Assembly (NCBI RefSeq): GCF_036711975.1
Contig: NC_091976.1
Span: 23,002,001 to 23,066,000 of the forward strand
Direction of reading: 5' to 3'
DNA: 64,000 bases
Source of the DNA: Onthophagus taurus
Lineage: Eukaryota > Arthropoda > Insecta > Coleoptera > Scarabaeidae
The translations under genes and the position numbers were made by a program. Shown in pieces: positions 26,271-37,047 of the stretch. Under the pieces are notes generated by a model, which worked only from the letters and a program-made list of their open reading frames with translations, did not search any database and was not told where the DNA came from. Positions within the stretch are counted from its first letter, which is position 1. Each line of letters starts with the position of its first letter.

Positions 26271-26510
26271 TTACGCATCAGCCTAAGCGTTGATCAAGAG
26301 GAAGGTGAGTCCTTATATACCTATGGAAGGGTGATATATAAGTCATAACTGTTACGTAAACCTTACTTTAGTACCTTATTAAGTTTTTTCTGCAATATTG
26401 CATAAGCTTATCGTAATTATAGGTTTAAAGATTTGAGAATTACTTAATTTGTAATATGTATATTTATTTTATTCATTCATGTTTTGAAAATGTATCAACA
26501 ACATTTTATT

Positions 26511-27278
26511 TTATTCTTTTGCTGGAGCCGCTTCTGTTTCTGGAGCTTGTTCTGCTGGTACCGCGGGATTAGCCTCGGTGATCGAAGGAGTTGGTGGAGC
26601 TATGGGGGATGGAAAACTTTTCAAAAATCCAGCATTTTCAATTTTCATGACATAAACTCCAAAAACTTCGTTACCATCTTCACCTTTAAAGACAAGTTCG
26701 TCATCTACCTTGTATTCATTGTAAACGATCTCGGCTAAACAGGTCCAGCCTTTCTTCTGGGCTACTTTTCCACAATCGGTGTTGCAAAAATCAATTCTCA
26801 TCAATTTCAAACCTAATTTGAGAGCAACTTCTTTGCTGTACTCAACTAAGCGCTTCACCAAACCTAGATCACGATCATCTTCGCTAACCGCCAAGAAGGT
26901 GACGTGAAGATATTGTTCGAATTCGGGGTGTTTGCCGAATATATCGGCTTTTTCGGTCGCATTGGTTATGAAATTTTCGATTTTTGTTAACGAAGCATTT
27001 TTCCAGGTGACTGGAGGTTGATCCTTGCGAATAACTGCATTACAAGCAACCCCGGCAACATCTCCTTCGCTGGTAGTTGCTACAACGGAGACGTTTTGGT
27101 AAAGGAGATTAGTACAAAATTTTCTTAATTCCTCAATGGCTTGTTGGTCTTCAATTAAAGATAAAGATTTCGAAAGTGGCTCGGCTGGGAAATAATTTTC
27201 CATTAAAAAGTCGACTACCCTAGGGATATCTTTGCAATGAACCATTCCAACGTTTAATTTACGAAGGGAGATGGACAT
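26511..27278 (-). CDS. aaNAT-like GNAT B1
   Basis: Intronless coding frame of 255 residues in the insect arylalkylamine N-acetyltransferase-like group. Front: VDFLMENYFPAEPLSKSL keeps the glutamate aligned with Drosophila Dat E47. The acetyl-CoA loop reads RDLGLV, with the usual final Gly/Ala changed to Val and the first Gly to Asp. The Dat serine pair region reads DFCNTDCGK, so both catalytic serines are gone. The C-terminal 35 residues are an Ala/Pro/Glu-rich tail (APETEAAPAKE) unusual for this family. A 5' UTR intron lies at about 27344-27288. In exon 1 the first ATG (27351) is followed at once by TAA, so translation should begin at 27278. A poly(A) signal (minus) is at 26468. Divergent from GNAT C. 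The substrate is unknown. Confidence 0.85.
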   Translation of the reverse strand: MSISLRKLNVGMVHCKDIPRVVDFLMENYFPAEPLSKSLSLIEDQQAIEELRKFCTNLLYQNVSVVATTSEGDVAGVACNAVIRKDQPPVTWKNASLTKIENFITNATEKADIFGKHPEFEQYLHVTFLAVSEDDRDLGLVKRLVEYSKEVALKLGLKLMRIDFCNTDCGKVAQKKGWTCLAEIVYNEYKVDDELVFKGEDGNEVFGVYVMKIENAGFLKSFPSPIAPPTPSITEANPAVPAEQAPETEAAPAKE

Positions 27279-27414
27279 TGTGGTGTTCTAAATGAAAAAT
27301 AAAAATGTTTAAGATAAAAATATTAAAAAAAGTTTAAAATTTACCTTACATGGTTGAAATGAAGTTGTTTTTCGTTGCGATGATTGTAGAAGTGGTTGGA
27401 AGAGCTGCACACAG

Positions 27415-27455
27415 CTAGAATGATGGTCGAACGTTTAATTCGGCTTTTATACCAA
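27415..27455 (-). promoter_or_regulatory. TATA-initiator core promoter of GNAT B1
   Basis: On the minus strand TATAAAAG (27452-27445) is followed 30 bp later by TCATTC, a full match to the arthropod initiator TCAKTY, predicting a start at 27422. The same pair at the same spacing is kept in B2. Confidence 0.7.
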
Positions 27456-27715
27456 AAAGTTTTGCAGAAACACCTCACAAGTGTTGTAATTTTTTGATAA
27501 AATACCATTTGATTATCGTATATTTAAAAATTTGTTGCAAAAATGTATGAGTAATAATTTAATTGGAACGTTTCGATTAAAGTTTATTAACTTCTTATGA
27601 CTTATGATTGACGTATTTAAATAAACGTCATAATGAATTTTCAAAATTTTTTGTCATTTGTCTACTATTTTTTAATAAAATAATTATTTTGGAAATTATA
27701 AGAAAATTAAAAGTA

Positions 27716-28552
27716 ATGAATTCCTTAAAGAAAATTACAAAATTTTGTTTAAATTATGCGAAGAGATTTCCTGTAAGACGATATACCCAGGTATATACCA
27801 CATAAATATTGTTCTAATGTGATTAAATATTTTTAAAATTTATTTAAGAATACGCAAAAAGGAATCTCGCCAAAATTAATTGAATCGGCAGATAAAGACA
27901 AATTGGTTGAGTTCTTAGCACAACATTATTACCCCTATGAGCCGTTAAATGTTTCTTTAAGAGTCGAACGGCTTCCGGACGCCGTAAGTGAACAAAGCGA
28001 GTTTTACGCCTCGCATGCGATTCAAGATAAATGTTCTTATATGCTTGTAAATAATGAAAATAAAATCGTTGCTGTAATTTTGAACAAGATCGAGACACGT
28101 TCTATGTTTACTCCATGGAAGTGTAAAAACCCGCATGTTTGTACACTCGCAAAATTTTATAATCACGTCTATTTGGAATGTATGGTTACCAAAAAATTCG
28201 ACACAGATAAATTTTTAAATATCGAAGTTGTAGCGGTTGACTTGAATTATGTGGGTAAAGGACTTTCGCAGTGGATGGTTACCTTAACAAAGTAAAAAAT
28301 TTGGTTCTTTTTAATATAAATTTATGTTAATTATCTTTTTTTAGGGATTATGCTAAAAATAATAAAATAAAATTGATTACGTTAATTTGTACGAGTAACT
28401 ATACAGCTTTGTCTGCAATGAAGGCTGGCTTTCTTGAAGCCTATAAACTTCACTATGTTGATTATCACGTTGAAGGAAAACAGGTTTTTAATCCGAAACC
28501 ACCACATAAGGAAGTTGTAGTTTTCGCATTGTCCATTTTTGTCACTCAATAA
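27716..28552 (+). CDS. aaNAT-like GNAT C
   Basis: Exons 27716-27790, 27849-28291 and 28345-28552, 241 residues. The first exon is a basic, acid-free leader (MNSLKKITKFCLNYAKRFPV, then RRYTQ) that looks like a mitochondrial presequence. Exon 2 has LAQHYYPYEPLN with the catalytic-type Glu, NKIVAVILNKIE, and an acetyl-CoA loop VGKGLS (Arg replaced by Val). Exon 3 begins after the phase-2 intron shared with E, G and AANAT1, and gives LICTSNYTALSAMKAGF, where the Dat serine pair is Ser and Thr. It ends HYVDYHVEGKQVFNPKPPH. The frame is intact and it is likely an enzyme, though the loop change weakens that. Divergent from B1 with about 290 bp between. Confidence 0.82.
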
Positions 28553-28559
28553 TTATTTA

Positions 28560-29788
28560 ATAAATTAATAATAAAAAAAATTATAAATATTTATCGTATT
28601 TTTCGCATATTTACGCAGCCGTACTATTTAAGACAACTCGCCGTAAGTTTCACAGTCACGGCATTCTGTCCTATACAGCATACACTTTGCTCTTTGTATG
28701 AATAGACATATTCAGGTCACTCCAGCTATGGATCGCCATTTCTGCCAGGCCTCTATGCTACACGTTGGCTCCCACAAATCGCATTCTAAGCACTCTTTCT
28801 TTAATCTGCTCATCTTAACTCCCGCACTATCTAAAGTTTTGATGCATACGAAGAGTGTGTTCTGGAGTTCGATTGGAGTCTTGGCGATATCATCCTTCTA
28901 GAGTGGTGGTTCTAGGATGTCCTACGTAATCATGTTTATCATAAGATTAACTAGTACAGTTCCACTTCGAATTCTTTGTCCAATTTCGTTTGCCAAAAAA
29001 ACACATTCCCAGAGATTTTCGCAAGTACTACCTAGATGGAATATTGAGAGTGAAAGAAAATATCAGGAATACCTCGATAGTAGTGATATAGATTTCAAAC
29101 ACTCAAGCAGAACGAAGCTAGGAGAACGTCCACCTATTGTTTAGATGAGTCCAACCAAGTAGCAAACCATATTTACTAGTATCAAGAACTTCCAAAGATA
29201 AGGATCTCACCAGACGTATTAAGAGAGAGCTGATGAAGTCTCCAGCGTACTCCAATAGATGATAATCAGCAAAACCTCGGACTTTGACGGCATCCATAAC
29301 AAGTTACTGGTTAAGTGCAGCCAAGAATTGGCTAGCAGGATTTTACAGATATTCTAAAAAACGAATTTATTCTTAATTATACCAAAGGAATTTAAGAAGA
29401 TCATCTCAAACGTTCTCATTTGAAAGCGAATTGGTGATAAGATTACCGCTCGAACGGACAGGATTTTTTTTAGTTATCAATTAGGGTCTATCCATTGATG
29501 TCGTCTAGTTTCGTGCTCACGCAATGTGCTCAGCTTTTATACACAAAACACTACACGAGATCATATGGTTTTCTTCTCATTAATCTTCGGACGTGGTGTT
29601 TGTTGTCTATCGTTTAAGAGCCTTTGCGTTGTCGTGGAGGTGGAAATCTAGTTTCATGCTTTTCAGCAAACCTTTTAAATTCTTAACGGTTCCGTATCTA
29701 CTGACATTAACTATGTTTCGTAGTACTTTATTCTGGAATAATTGAATACACTTGATGTTCAAGTCTCTGGCACAGCCCCTAAGCTGGG
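28560..29788. other. LINE-derived and unclassified sequence in unit 1
   Basis: Scraps such as SDFDGIHNKLLVKCSQELASRI (29270-29340) match the reverse-transcriptase entry region of a Jockey-type LINE. The remainder, 28590-28920, is possibly LINE on the minus strand but not assignable. About 29471-29658 differs entirely from the matching place in unit 2. Confidence 0.45.
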
Positions 29789-29980
29789 TGTTACGTAAAC
29801 CTTACTTTAGTACCTTATTAAGTTTTTCTGCAATATTGAATAAGCTTATCGTAATTATAGGTTTAAAGATTTGAGAATTACTTAATTTGTAATATGTATC
29901 AATTTATAAAGAGAGAATTTTTTTAATAATATTTATTTTATTCATTCATTCATGTTTTGAAAATATATCAACATTTTATT

Positions 29981-30831
29981 TTATTCTTTTGCTGGAGCCG
30001 CTTCAGTTTCTGGAGCTTCTGCTGGTACCGCGGGATTAGCCTCGGCGATCGAAGGAGTTGGTGGAGCTATCGGAGATGGAAAACTTTTCAAAAATCCAGC
30101 ACTTTCAATTTTCATGACATAAACTCCAAAAGCTTCGTTGCCATCTTCACCTTTAAAAACAAGTTCGTCGTCTACCTTGTATTCATTGTAAACGATCTCG
30201 GCTAAACAGGTCCAACCTTTCTTCTGGGCGACTTTTCCACAATCGGTGTTGCAAAAATCAATTCTCATCAATTTCAAACCTAATTTCAGAGCAACTTCTT
30301 TGCTGTACTCAACTAAGCGTTTCACCAAACCTAGATCACGATCATCTTCGCTAACCGCCAAGAAGGTGACGTGAAGATACTGTTCGAATTCGGGGTGTTT
30401 GCCGAATATATCGGCTTTTTCGGTCGCATTGGTTATGAAATTTTCGATTTTTGTTAACGAAGCATTTTCCCAGGTGACTGGAGGTTGATCCTTGCGAATA
30501 ACCGCGTTACAAGCAACCCCGGCAACGTCTCCTTCGCTGGTAGTTGCTACAACGGAGACGTTTTGGTACAGGAGATTAGTACAAAATTTTCTTAATTCCT
30601 CAATGGCTTGTTGATCTTCAATTAAAGATAAAGATTTCGAAAGTGGCTCGGCTGGGAAATAATTTTCCATTAAAAAGTCGACTACCCTAGGAATATCTTT
30701 GCAGTGAACCATTCCAACGTTTAATTTACGAAGGGAGATGGACATTGTGGTGTTCTAAATGAAAAATAAAAATGTTTAAGACAAAAATATTAAAAAAGTT
30801 TAAAATTTACCTTAACCCTGAAGGTGTACAT
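29981..30831 (-). CDS. aaNAT-like GNAT B2
   Basis: Sister of B1; by eye the proteins differ at four substitutions and one single-residue deletion in 254 positions. Exon 1 coding part 30831-30811 and exon 2 30754-29981. Here the 5' exon ATG stays open through the splice (MYTFRVK|NTTMSIS), so the predicted protein is 264 residues with ten extra at the front; a start at 30745 is possible. The loop (RDLGLV), lost serines and Ala/Pro/Glu tail are as in B1. TATA (30931-30924) and initiator TCATTC (A at 30901) are intact. Confidence 0.83.
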
Positions 30832-30894
30832 GGTTGAAATAAAGTTGTTTTTCGTTGCGATGATCGTAGAAGTAGTTGGAAGAGCTGCACACAG

Positions 30895-30935
30895 CTGGAA
30901 TGATAGTCGAACGTTTAATTCGGCTTTTATACCAA
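30895..30935 (-). promoter_or_regulatory. TATA-initiator core promoter of GNAT B2
   Basis: TATAAAAG to TCATTC at 30-bp spacing, the same as in B1. Confidence 0.7.
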
Positions 30936-31062
30936 ACATTTTTGCAGAAACACCTCACAAGTGTTGTAATTTTTTGATAAAATACCACTTGAATTATCGT
31001 ATATTTAAAAATTTGTTGCAAAAATGCATGAGTAATAGTTAAATTCGAACGTTTCGATGCTT

Positions 31063-31258
31063 TTTTAGGAATTATGCTAAAAATAATAAAATAAAATTGA
31101 TTCTGTTGATTTGTACGAGTAACTATACAGCTTTGTCTGCTATGAAGGCTGGCTTTCTTGAAACTTGTAAACTTCACTATGTTGATTATCACATCGAAGG
31201 AAAACAGGTTTTTAATCCGAAAAGACTACATAAGGAACTTGTAATCGTGTATTCGTAA
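31063..31258 (+). pseudogene. Last-exon remnant of GNAT C (C')
   Basis: It preserves the acceptor (TTTTTTAG) and exon 3 text (LICTSNYTALSAMKAGFLE, FNPKRLHKE) at high identity to 28345-28552, but exons 1 and 2 are deleted. It sits divergent from B2 exactly as C does from B1. It cannot encode an acetyltransferase by itself. Confidence 0.8.
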
Positions 31259-31679
31259 TCATGTCCATCATAAGATTACACAGTACAATTCCACTTTCAA
31301 TTTTAGGCTGAGATTGACCATTAACCTAACTTTGGTACGAACTCCTTGTCCAATTTCGTTTGCCAAAAGACACATCCCTAGAGGTTTTCGCAAGGACTAT
31401 GTACCTGGATGGAATATTGAGAGCGAAAGAAAATATCAGGAATACCTTGATAGTGGTGTAAGAGATTTCAAACACTCAAGCAGAAAGAAGCTAGGGGAAA
31501 GTCCACCTATTGTTAAGATGAGTCCAACTAAGTAGCCAACCATATTTATTAGTGTCAAGAGGTCCCAAAGATAAGGATCTCACCAGACGTATTAAGAGAG
31601 AGCTGATGAAGTCTCCAGCATACTCCAATAGATGATAATCAGCAAAACTTCGGACTTCGATGGCATCCATAACGAGTTC

Positions 31680-32860
31680 CTGGTTCCGTGCAGCCAAGAA
31701 TTAGCTAGCAGAATTTTACAGATATTCTAAAAAATGAATTTATTCTTAATTATACCAAACGAATTTAAGAAGATCATCTCCACCCTAAACCAGAGGAAAG
31801 CCGGCGGACCTGCCTGATATCTAAACTCCTAGAACGCCTCATTTGAAAGCGAATTGGTGATAATATTCCCGCTCGAACAGACAGGATTCAGATGGGGCTG
31901 CATCTGAGTGCATCAGGTACTCAACTTTACAACTTATATCGAGGCTGACTTTCAGAATCGGGAAGAACACCTGCCATCTTTGTGGACCTAACAGCAGACT
32001 ACAATACTGAATGGATGGAAGGACTGCTATTTAATGCTTTTCAGCAAACTTTTTAAATTCTTAACGTTTCCTTACCTACTGACATTAACTATGTTTCGTA
32101 GTACTTTGGTCTGGAATAGTTGAATACACTTGATGTTCAAGTCTCTAGCACAGCCCCAAAGCTGGGTGTCATAGTGCCATATTGGTTTCAAGTTCTGATT
32201 GTAAATAAGTATTTTTTATGGGGTTCTTGTTTACACGCTCTTTTTACCTACGTTTGGTGTCCAAAGTTATGTGGATAGACACTGTAGTGAATGTAAGACA
32301 CTGGGGTTGCTGCCGAATAACATGTTGACTAGCAGATCCTTCCGCGTCATTTTGGAACAAACGCAGAGCCTTATATAAATATTATTGCAACAACTCTTTT
32401 CAATCTCTATATTACAGACATGCCCTGGCTATGAGCCGTAACACAGTGGAAGAGACAGAGGGAATTCCGACTAACGATTTGATTGTGATGAGGGAGTATT
32501 ACAGAAAATGGAGATTAACACCTAATCTAGTGCAAGTGTTTCGACATTAATAACAAAGAGGGCCACACATCAGCTAGATATTCGATTTGGTGGTCACTCT
32601 GTAGCGCACAACTCAACTTCAAAGTATTTGGGTGTGACTCCCTCACATATTCCTCACACATGAACCCTGCTGTGCTCGCTCCTAGGATTTGTCTACAGTG
32701 CTGCTCACCCGTCTGTGACAGCTTAGATGCCTCATCATGCTTAGATGCGGCCTCATCCACTATGTTCAAACTTATACATCTTGTGATAAGGGTAGCTTGG
32801 CCCCTATACAATGAGCACTATTCTTTCTCGCCATGATTGACGTTTTCAAAGAAAACTAAG
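31680..32860 (+). pseudogene. LINE (Jockey-type) reverse-transcriptase fragments
   Basis: Pieces in order: SKLLERLI with RIGDNIPARTD, then GRTPAIFVDLTADYNTEW (31790-32035); later IRFGGHSVAHNSTSKYLGVT and Leu/Ser-rich C-terminal RT text with ASSTMFKLIHLVIRVAWP on shifted frames (32550-32830). Stops and frameshifts are frequent. Confidence 0.6.
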
Positions 32861-33143
32861 TTTACCTAACATTTTTTGGAAACTTGAAATAATGTCACTT
32901 GTTATTATACTTTTGAAATTTATTAATTCTAATTTATTTTATTTGGAAAAATAAAAAATTTGTACATAAAGTTGCCTATTTATCAGGAGTATGATTTTCC
33001 ATTCCAAGTTTGTAGTGAGATCTTCTCATAACTTTGAACTTTTCCACCTAATTTATAAAATATAATATAAATTAAAAAAGATAAGCGAGAAATTGGATCT
33101 ATAGCTATATTTGTACAAAGCGACAACAAAACGCATAACAAAT

Positions 33144-33830
33144 TTACCCGATTCTTTTACAATAAACACAAAATTCGGTGTGTGGTTCTTCTGGTTTAAA
33201 CACTTGTTTGCCGTTTATTTTATAATCTGAGTATTTCAAGGTGTAAATTCGTTCAAATCCCAATCGTTCGGCCGCTTTGGCACTAAATAAACTTGTACAA
33301 TCCACTCTTAATAGTTTTATTCCTCTCTTAATTGCCACATCTCTGAAAAAAAATTAAGAACAATTTTCATTGAAAAAATTAATTTTTGTTTTGTACCTAG
33401 ACATATCTAGTAATTTTGTAGCAATTCCTTGTCCTCTAATATTTGGGTCAACGGAAACAATATCATGTTGAAGATATTGATCGATATTTGGATATTTTTC
33501 AAAAATTTTACACTCTGTGTCGCCTTTCTCCATAATTCCAACGATTTGTGAGAAAACAGGATCTTCAAAGTTTACATCATCCGTTTCAATTTTTGTTCTA
33601 ATTTTATTTAAACACACTCCAACTATTTCATTTTTATCATTTAAAGCTTTTAACGAACAATTATATTTTATAGGTAACGTTGAATAAATTTCTAACGATT
33701 TAATGGTCTCTTCTCTTTCCCATAATTTTACACAAACATTCAACGGTTCATCTTTGTAGAAAAACTTTTTCAAAAACTGCTGCACTTTCGGCGTATCACT
33801 TTCCGTTAAAATAGCATATGACAGGTTCAT
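33144..33830 (-). CDS. aaNAT-like GNAT E
   Basis: Two exons, 33830-33397 and 33342-33144, 210 residues, intact. KKFFYKDEPLN holds the catalytic-type Glu. IVGVCLNKI and DIVSVDPNIRGQGIATKL give a full acetyl-CoA loop RGQGIA. After the conserved phase-2 intron, LLRVDCTSLFSAKAAERLGF keeps Ser at both positions aligned with Dat S182/S186, and the end reads YSDYKINGKQVFKPEEPH. All three features expected of a working insect aaNAT are present, so an active N-acetyltransferase for an amine substrate is likely. Which amine cannot be told from sequence. No leader peptide is seen, so it is likely cytosolic. Confidence 0.88.
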
Positions 33831-35020
33831 TTTTTGATAGGAAAACGCGATAATGTGTTCTGAATAAATGTAATGCTCGCACTGACACCCTGAAATTGCT
33901 AATAATTATCATCATGTTTGGATTGTTCCGAGTTTATCTAATCTGTCAATGTGCTCAGTGAAATAAAATCGGCTATTTTTATTTTTCAGTAGTTATCTCA
34001 CTGTTCGTTAATAACAAGTATATCTTAAATGGTTTTAGAACGAATGTAAAATTTAAATTATTATTTTGTAACAAACCGAACTAAATTGAACTGTAAAAAC
34101 TTAAAATAAAAAGTATTATTGCGTTACTAATGTTTTTCATCTCTTGAATAAATAAATAATGAAGTGTACAACAATAAGGTGATAAAAATTTTGTTTTATT
34201 TTATTTAAGATATAATTTAAAAAATAATTTCGGATTAACATTTTTCTTGACCTATTTTTCGGGAAGTGTACGTCATTCCAGAAGTGTAGCGATTGCTATG
34301 GAAACGAAGTGGAAAGTATTGTTCCACTACATGTCGTGCTAAGTATTTTCCACTCATACAATATCCTTTCTGTGGAAATAATAAATCCAAAAACTTTATA
34401 ATTATTTCCCTCTAATTTTGTAACATACTGTATAAATTACACACGAATACAAAAGCCTTCTATTACTAAAATCTTATCAGTTTGTAATCTAAGTTTAAAT
34501 AAACGTTATAAATCACTTAACCCACCTTAAAAAACAATCGATTTGTCTAAACTTGTGTAAACAAGATGATTCAGTCAAATGATTACAAATGATTTCAAGA
34601 ATATTTAAAACGTGGATTAAAATTGTTGGAAAATTTATTTAAATATTGCTTAAAATGGTGTTATAAAGTTATCAAGCTATCATGAAACAGGTTTGACGCA
34701 GAATTGATTCAGATGTAATGAAGTTTTGGTGGAAACTTGATACATTCATGTCAGATCTTTATTGCAGTCTACTTCATCAAATCAGCAGAATTAGGTGAAG
34801 TAGCAGAATATTTGCCCTAAGTTGAGCTACAATTTGTATCAATTTTTTTTGCACTACCGACGTCTTCGATGTCGACAGCTCCAAGTATCACGTATAATAC
34901 TTATGACTGCTGATGTCTTTGAAGTTGGCCGAGCTTATTTCTGTTGATATAAGAAATAATCTCAACCCAACCCAAGTACCATACTCGACTACATTGTGAT
35001 TAAGCACTCTGCAACAAAGT
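33831..35020. other. Gap with no gene seen
   Basis: AT-rich. 34860-34960 matches, inverted, a segment at 38190-38290 (shared GATATAAGAAATAATC-like and CGTATAATACTT text), so an unnamed dispersed repeat is present. Confidence 0.45.
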
Positions 35021-35024
35021 AAAC

Positions 35025-35900
35025 AGATACATGAAGGGAAGTATAAAAACTATAGACCTATTTCTATACTTCCTGTTTTTTTCAAAAATCTTCGAATCTC
35101 TATTAAAAAGCAGATTTCTTGAGTATATGGAAAGTAACAAATTATTTAATGAAGCTCAGCACGGTTACCGGGGATAAAAGTCTATTACTTTAGCTCTAAC
35201 TAGCTTGGTTTGACGAGAAGGAGGATGTTCAATTATTATGTTGTGACTTGTCAAAGGCTTTTGATTGTGTCCAACATGAAATTCTGTTGAATAAATTGGA
35301 ACATTATGGTATAATAGGTGTACCAAATAAAATGATTCGTAGTTATCTTAACAATAGAATGCAGTGTGTAGAGTGGAAAGGTCGAACTTCGGATGTTACT
35401 AATATTATATCTGGTGTGTGTCCCACAAGGATCAATTCTGAGCCCAATGCTCTTTATTATTTACATAAATGATCTTCCTATTAATATGTCAGCTGATCAT
35501 TTATATATATGCTGATGATACATCTTTTGTGCTAACGTCGAAATATAGAGTAGAACTTGAAAATAAGTCAGAAGTTGTTATAGCTGAAGCTGCGGAATGG
35601 TTTGGGGCCAACAGTTAATGTCGAAAAGACGCAAAAACTACTATTAACAACTAAAATTGAGGGACGGGAGCAAGAACCTATTACATTCCTGTGGATATAT
35701 GTTATGTCAAACCTAAGCTGGAACTCTCATGTTGAATATCTAGAAAGATGCCTGGCTGCAGCAATATTTACGGTCAGGCGCATACGGGCTATAGCTGGAT
35801 ATGAGGCCGCCAGAGCAACCTACTTTGCCAACTTTCGTAGTAGAGCGTCGTATGGAATACTGCATATGTGGAGGAGTTTCTTCAACTACCACCTTCGGAG
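35025..35900 (+). pseudogene. LINE reverse-transcriptase fragment
   Basis: Ordered RT blocks: NYRPISILPVFSKIFESLL with small shifts, YMESNKLFNEAQHGYRG, LSKAFDCVQHEILLNKLEHY, then a broken SGVCPTRI...YLHK, then FLWIYVMSNLSWNSHVEYLE and SYGILHMW. Typical of a Jockey-superclade LINE; decayed by several frameshifts and stops. Confidence 0.75.
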
Positions 35901-36019
35901 ATGGAGTCTTCTGTTTAGTTTTGTAAATTATATAATTTTCTTTTCTATTTATATACATTGCTTTTGTTTTGTATATATTTATATTTTTTTCTTTTTTTCT
36001 CGTGGCGGTGCTTTATCTG

Positions 36020-36338
36020 TTTTATACTTTCTTTTATTGACGAAAGAAGATATGAAGAATAGAATAAAGGAAAGCTTTAGAAATATCTCTACTGAAACAC
36101 TAGATAATGTGCAAGCCGAATGCGTAAATCGGCTTCATCTATGCATAAAGCACAGATGGCAGATATTTGAACACTTATAAATAAAGTTTGGTTGAAAATT
36201 ATTTATCGTCTTACTTTATGACCTACTAATCAATAATAATAATAATAAAAAATGAACAAGATCTGCCATACTTTGCATGATATTGATTAATTCCACAATA
36301 TCTCAAAAACTACAACTCATAGGTTTTCGAACACCCTG
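36020..36338 (+). mobile_element. Tc1/mariner-type element, right end with transposase C-terminus
   Basis: An open stretch ending at 36180 reads NRIKESFRNISTETLDNVQA and VNRLHLCIKHRWQIFEHL, the usual tail of these transposases. The element end GGTTTTCGAACACCCTG is followed by TA (36339-36340). The left part was not found; it interrupts or abuts the LINE. Confidence 0.65.
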
Positions 36339-36340
36339 TA

Positions 36341-37047
36341 TAAGATAGACCGATATAGTCAATGGCACTCTATTTAAGGATATCCAAGCAGCAACTGTCA
36401 CAAATTTTAACTTTCTTGCTCGATCAGTCGCCAAGAAATTCAGATTTGAAGGGCACAGTGTTAATTGCTAGAAAAAGCTTCTACGTGTGCTAAATTTCCT
36501 ACAACTTATGCCTAAGAAAAAACTGCTTATCTCGGCTCCTTAATGCCATTTATGTACTTTGTTGCTTACGTGGGACACCTGTATGTCCAAATATATCATC
36601 TGCAAGTGCAAGAATACCAAAAAGAATGCGTCATTTGCGCATGCGTGCAAAATAAATTAACGTGCAATATTTCTTGCCGGCAATGAAACTTGCGAACTGT
36701 AAAGTGGCCTTTAAGACAATTAGGTGATCTAATAACAATTCTTAAAAAAATAATAATTAACAATTCAATAAAACAATAAAAACAGGCTTTTTTGTTGTAT
36801 GTTATGAAGAAAAGTATTTAAAAGTTTCACATCAAATATCTTATTTTTAATAAAATCTTTCAATTACTTAACCTCATTGTATTTTATTTCGTTTTAACTC
36901 CATATTAGTAATATTATTGTACATAGTTCTCCCGACAAATACATTTTATGAATTCGAATTATTTTAATTTTAACTATTTTTAGTTACCCAACGCAGCCCA
37001 ACGAGAATTTTTAAAATTACAAACAATTTTTTGTTAATTTTTTGAAG
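36341..37047. other. Gap with no gene seen
   Basis: No supported feature; includes the 3' UTR of GNAT F. Confidence 0.4.

Larger units (their letters stand above)
26351..29788. repeat. Segmental tandem duplication, unit 1
   Basis: The unit starts GTTACGTAAACCTTACTTTA and ends GCCCCTAAGCTGGGTG. It contains GNAT B1, GNAT C and decayed LINE text. Unit 2 follows directly with the same start. The two copies remain nearly identical over B1/B2. Confidence 0.85.
29789..32168. repeat. Segmental tandem duplication, unit 2
   Basis: Starts GTTACGTAAACC directly after the end of unit 1 and ends GCCCCAAAGCTGGGTG at about 32168. It holds B2, a truncated copy of GNAT C and LINE text. About 760 bp present in unit 1 (27575-28337) is missing, which removed C exons 1 and 2. 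Confidence 0.85.
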
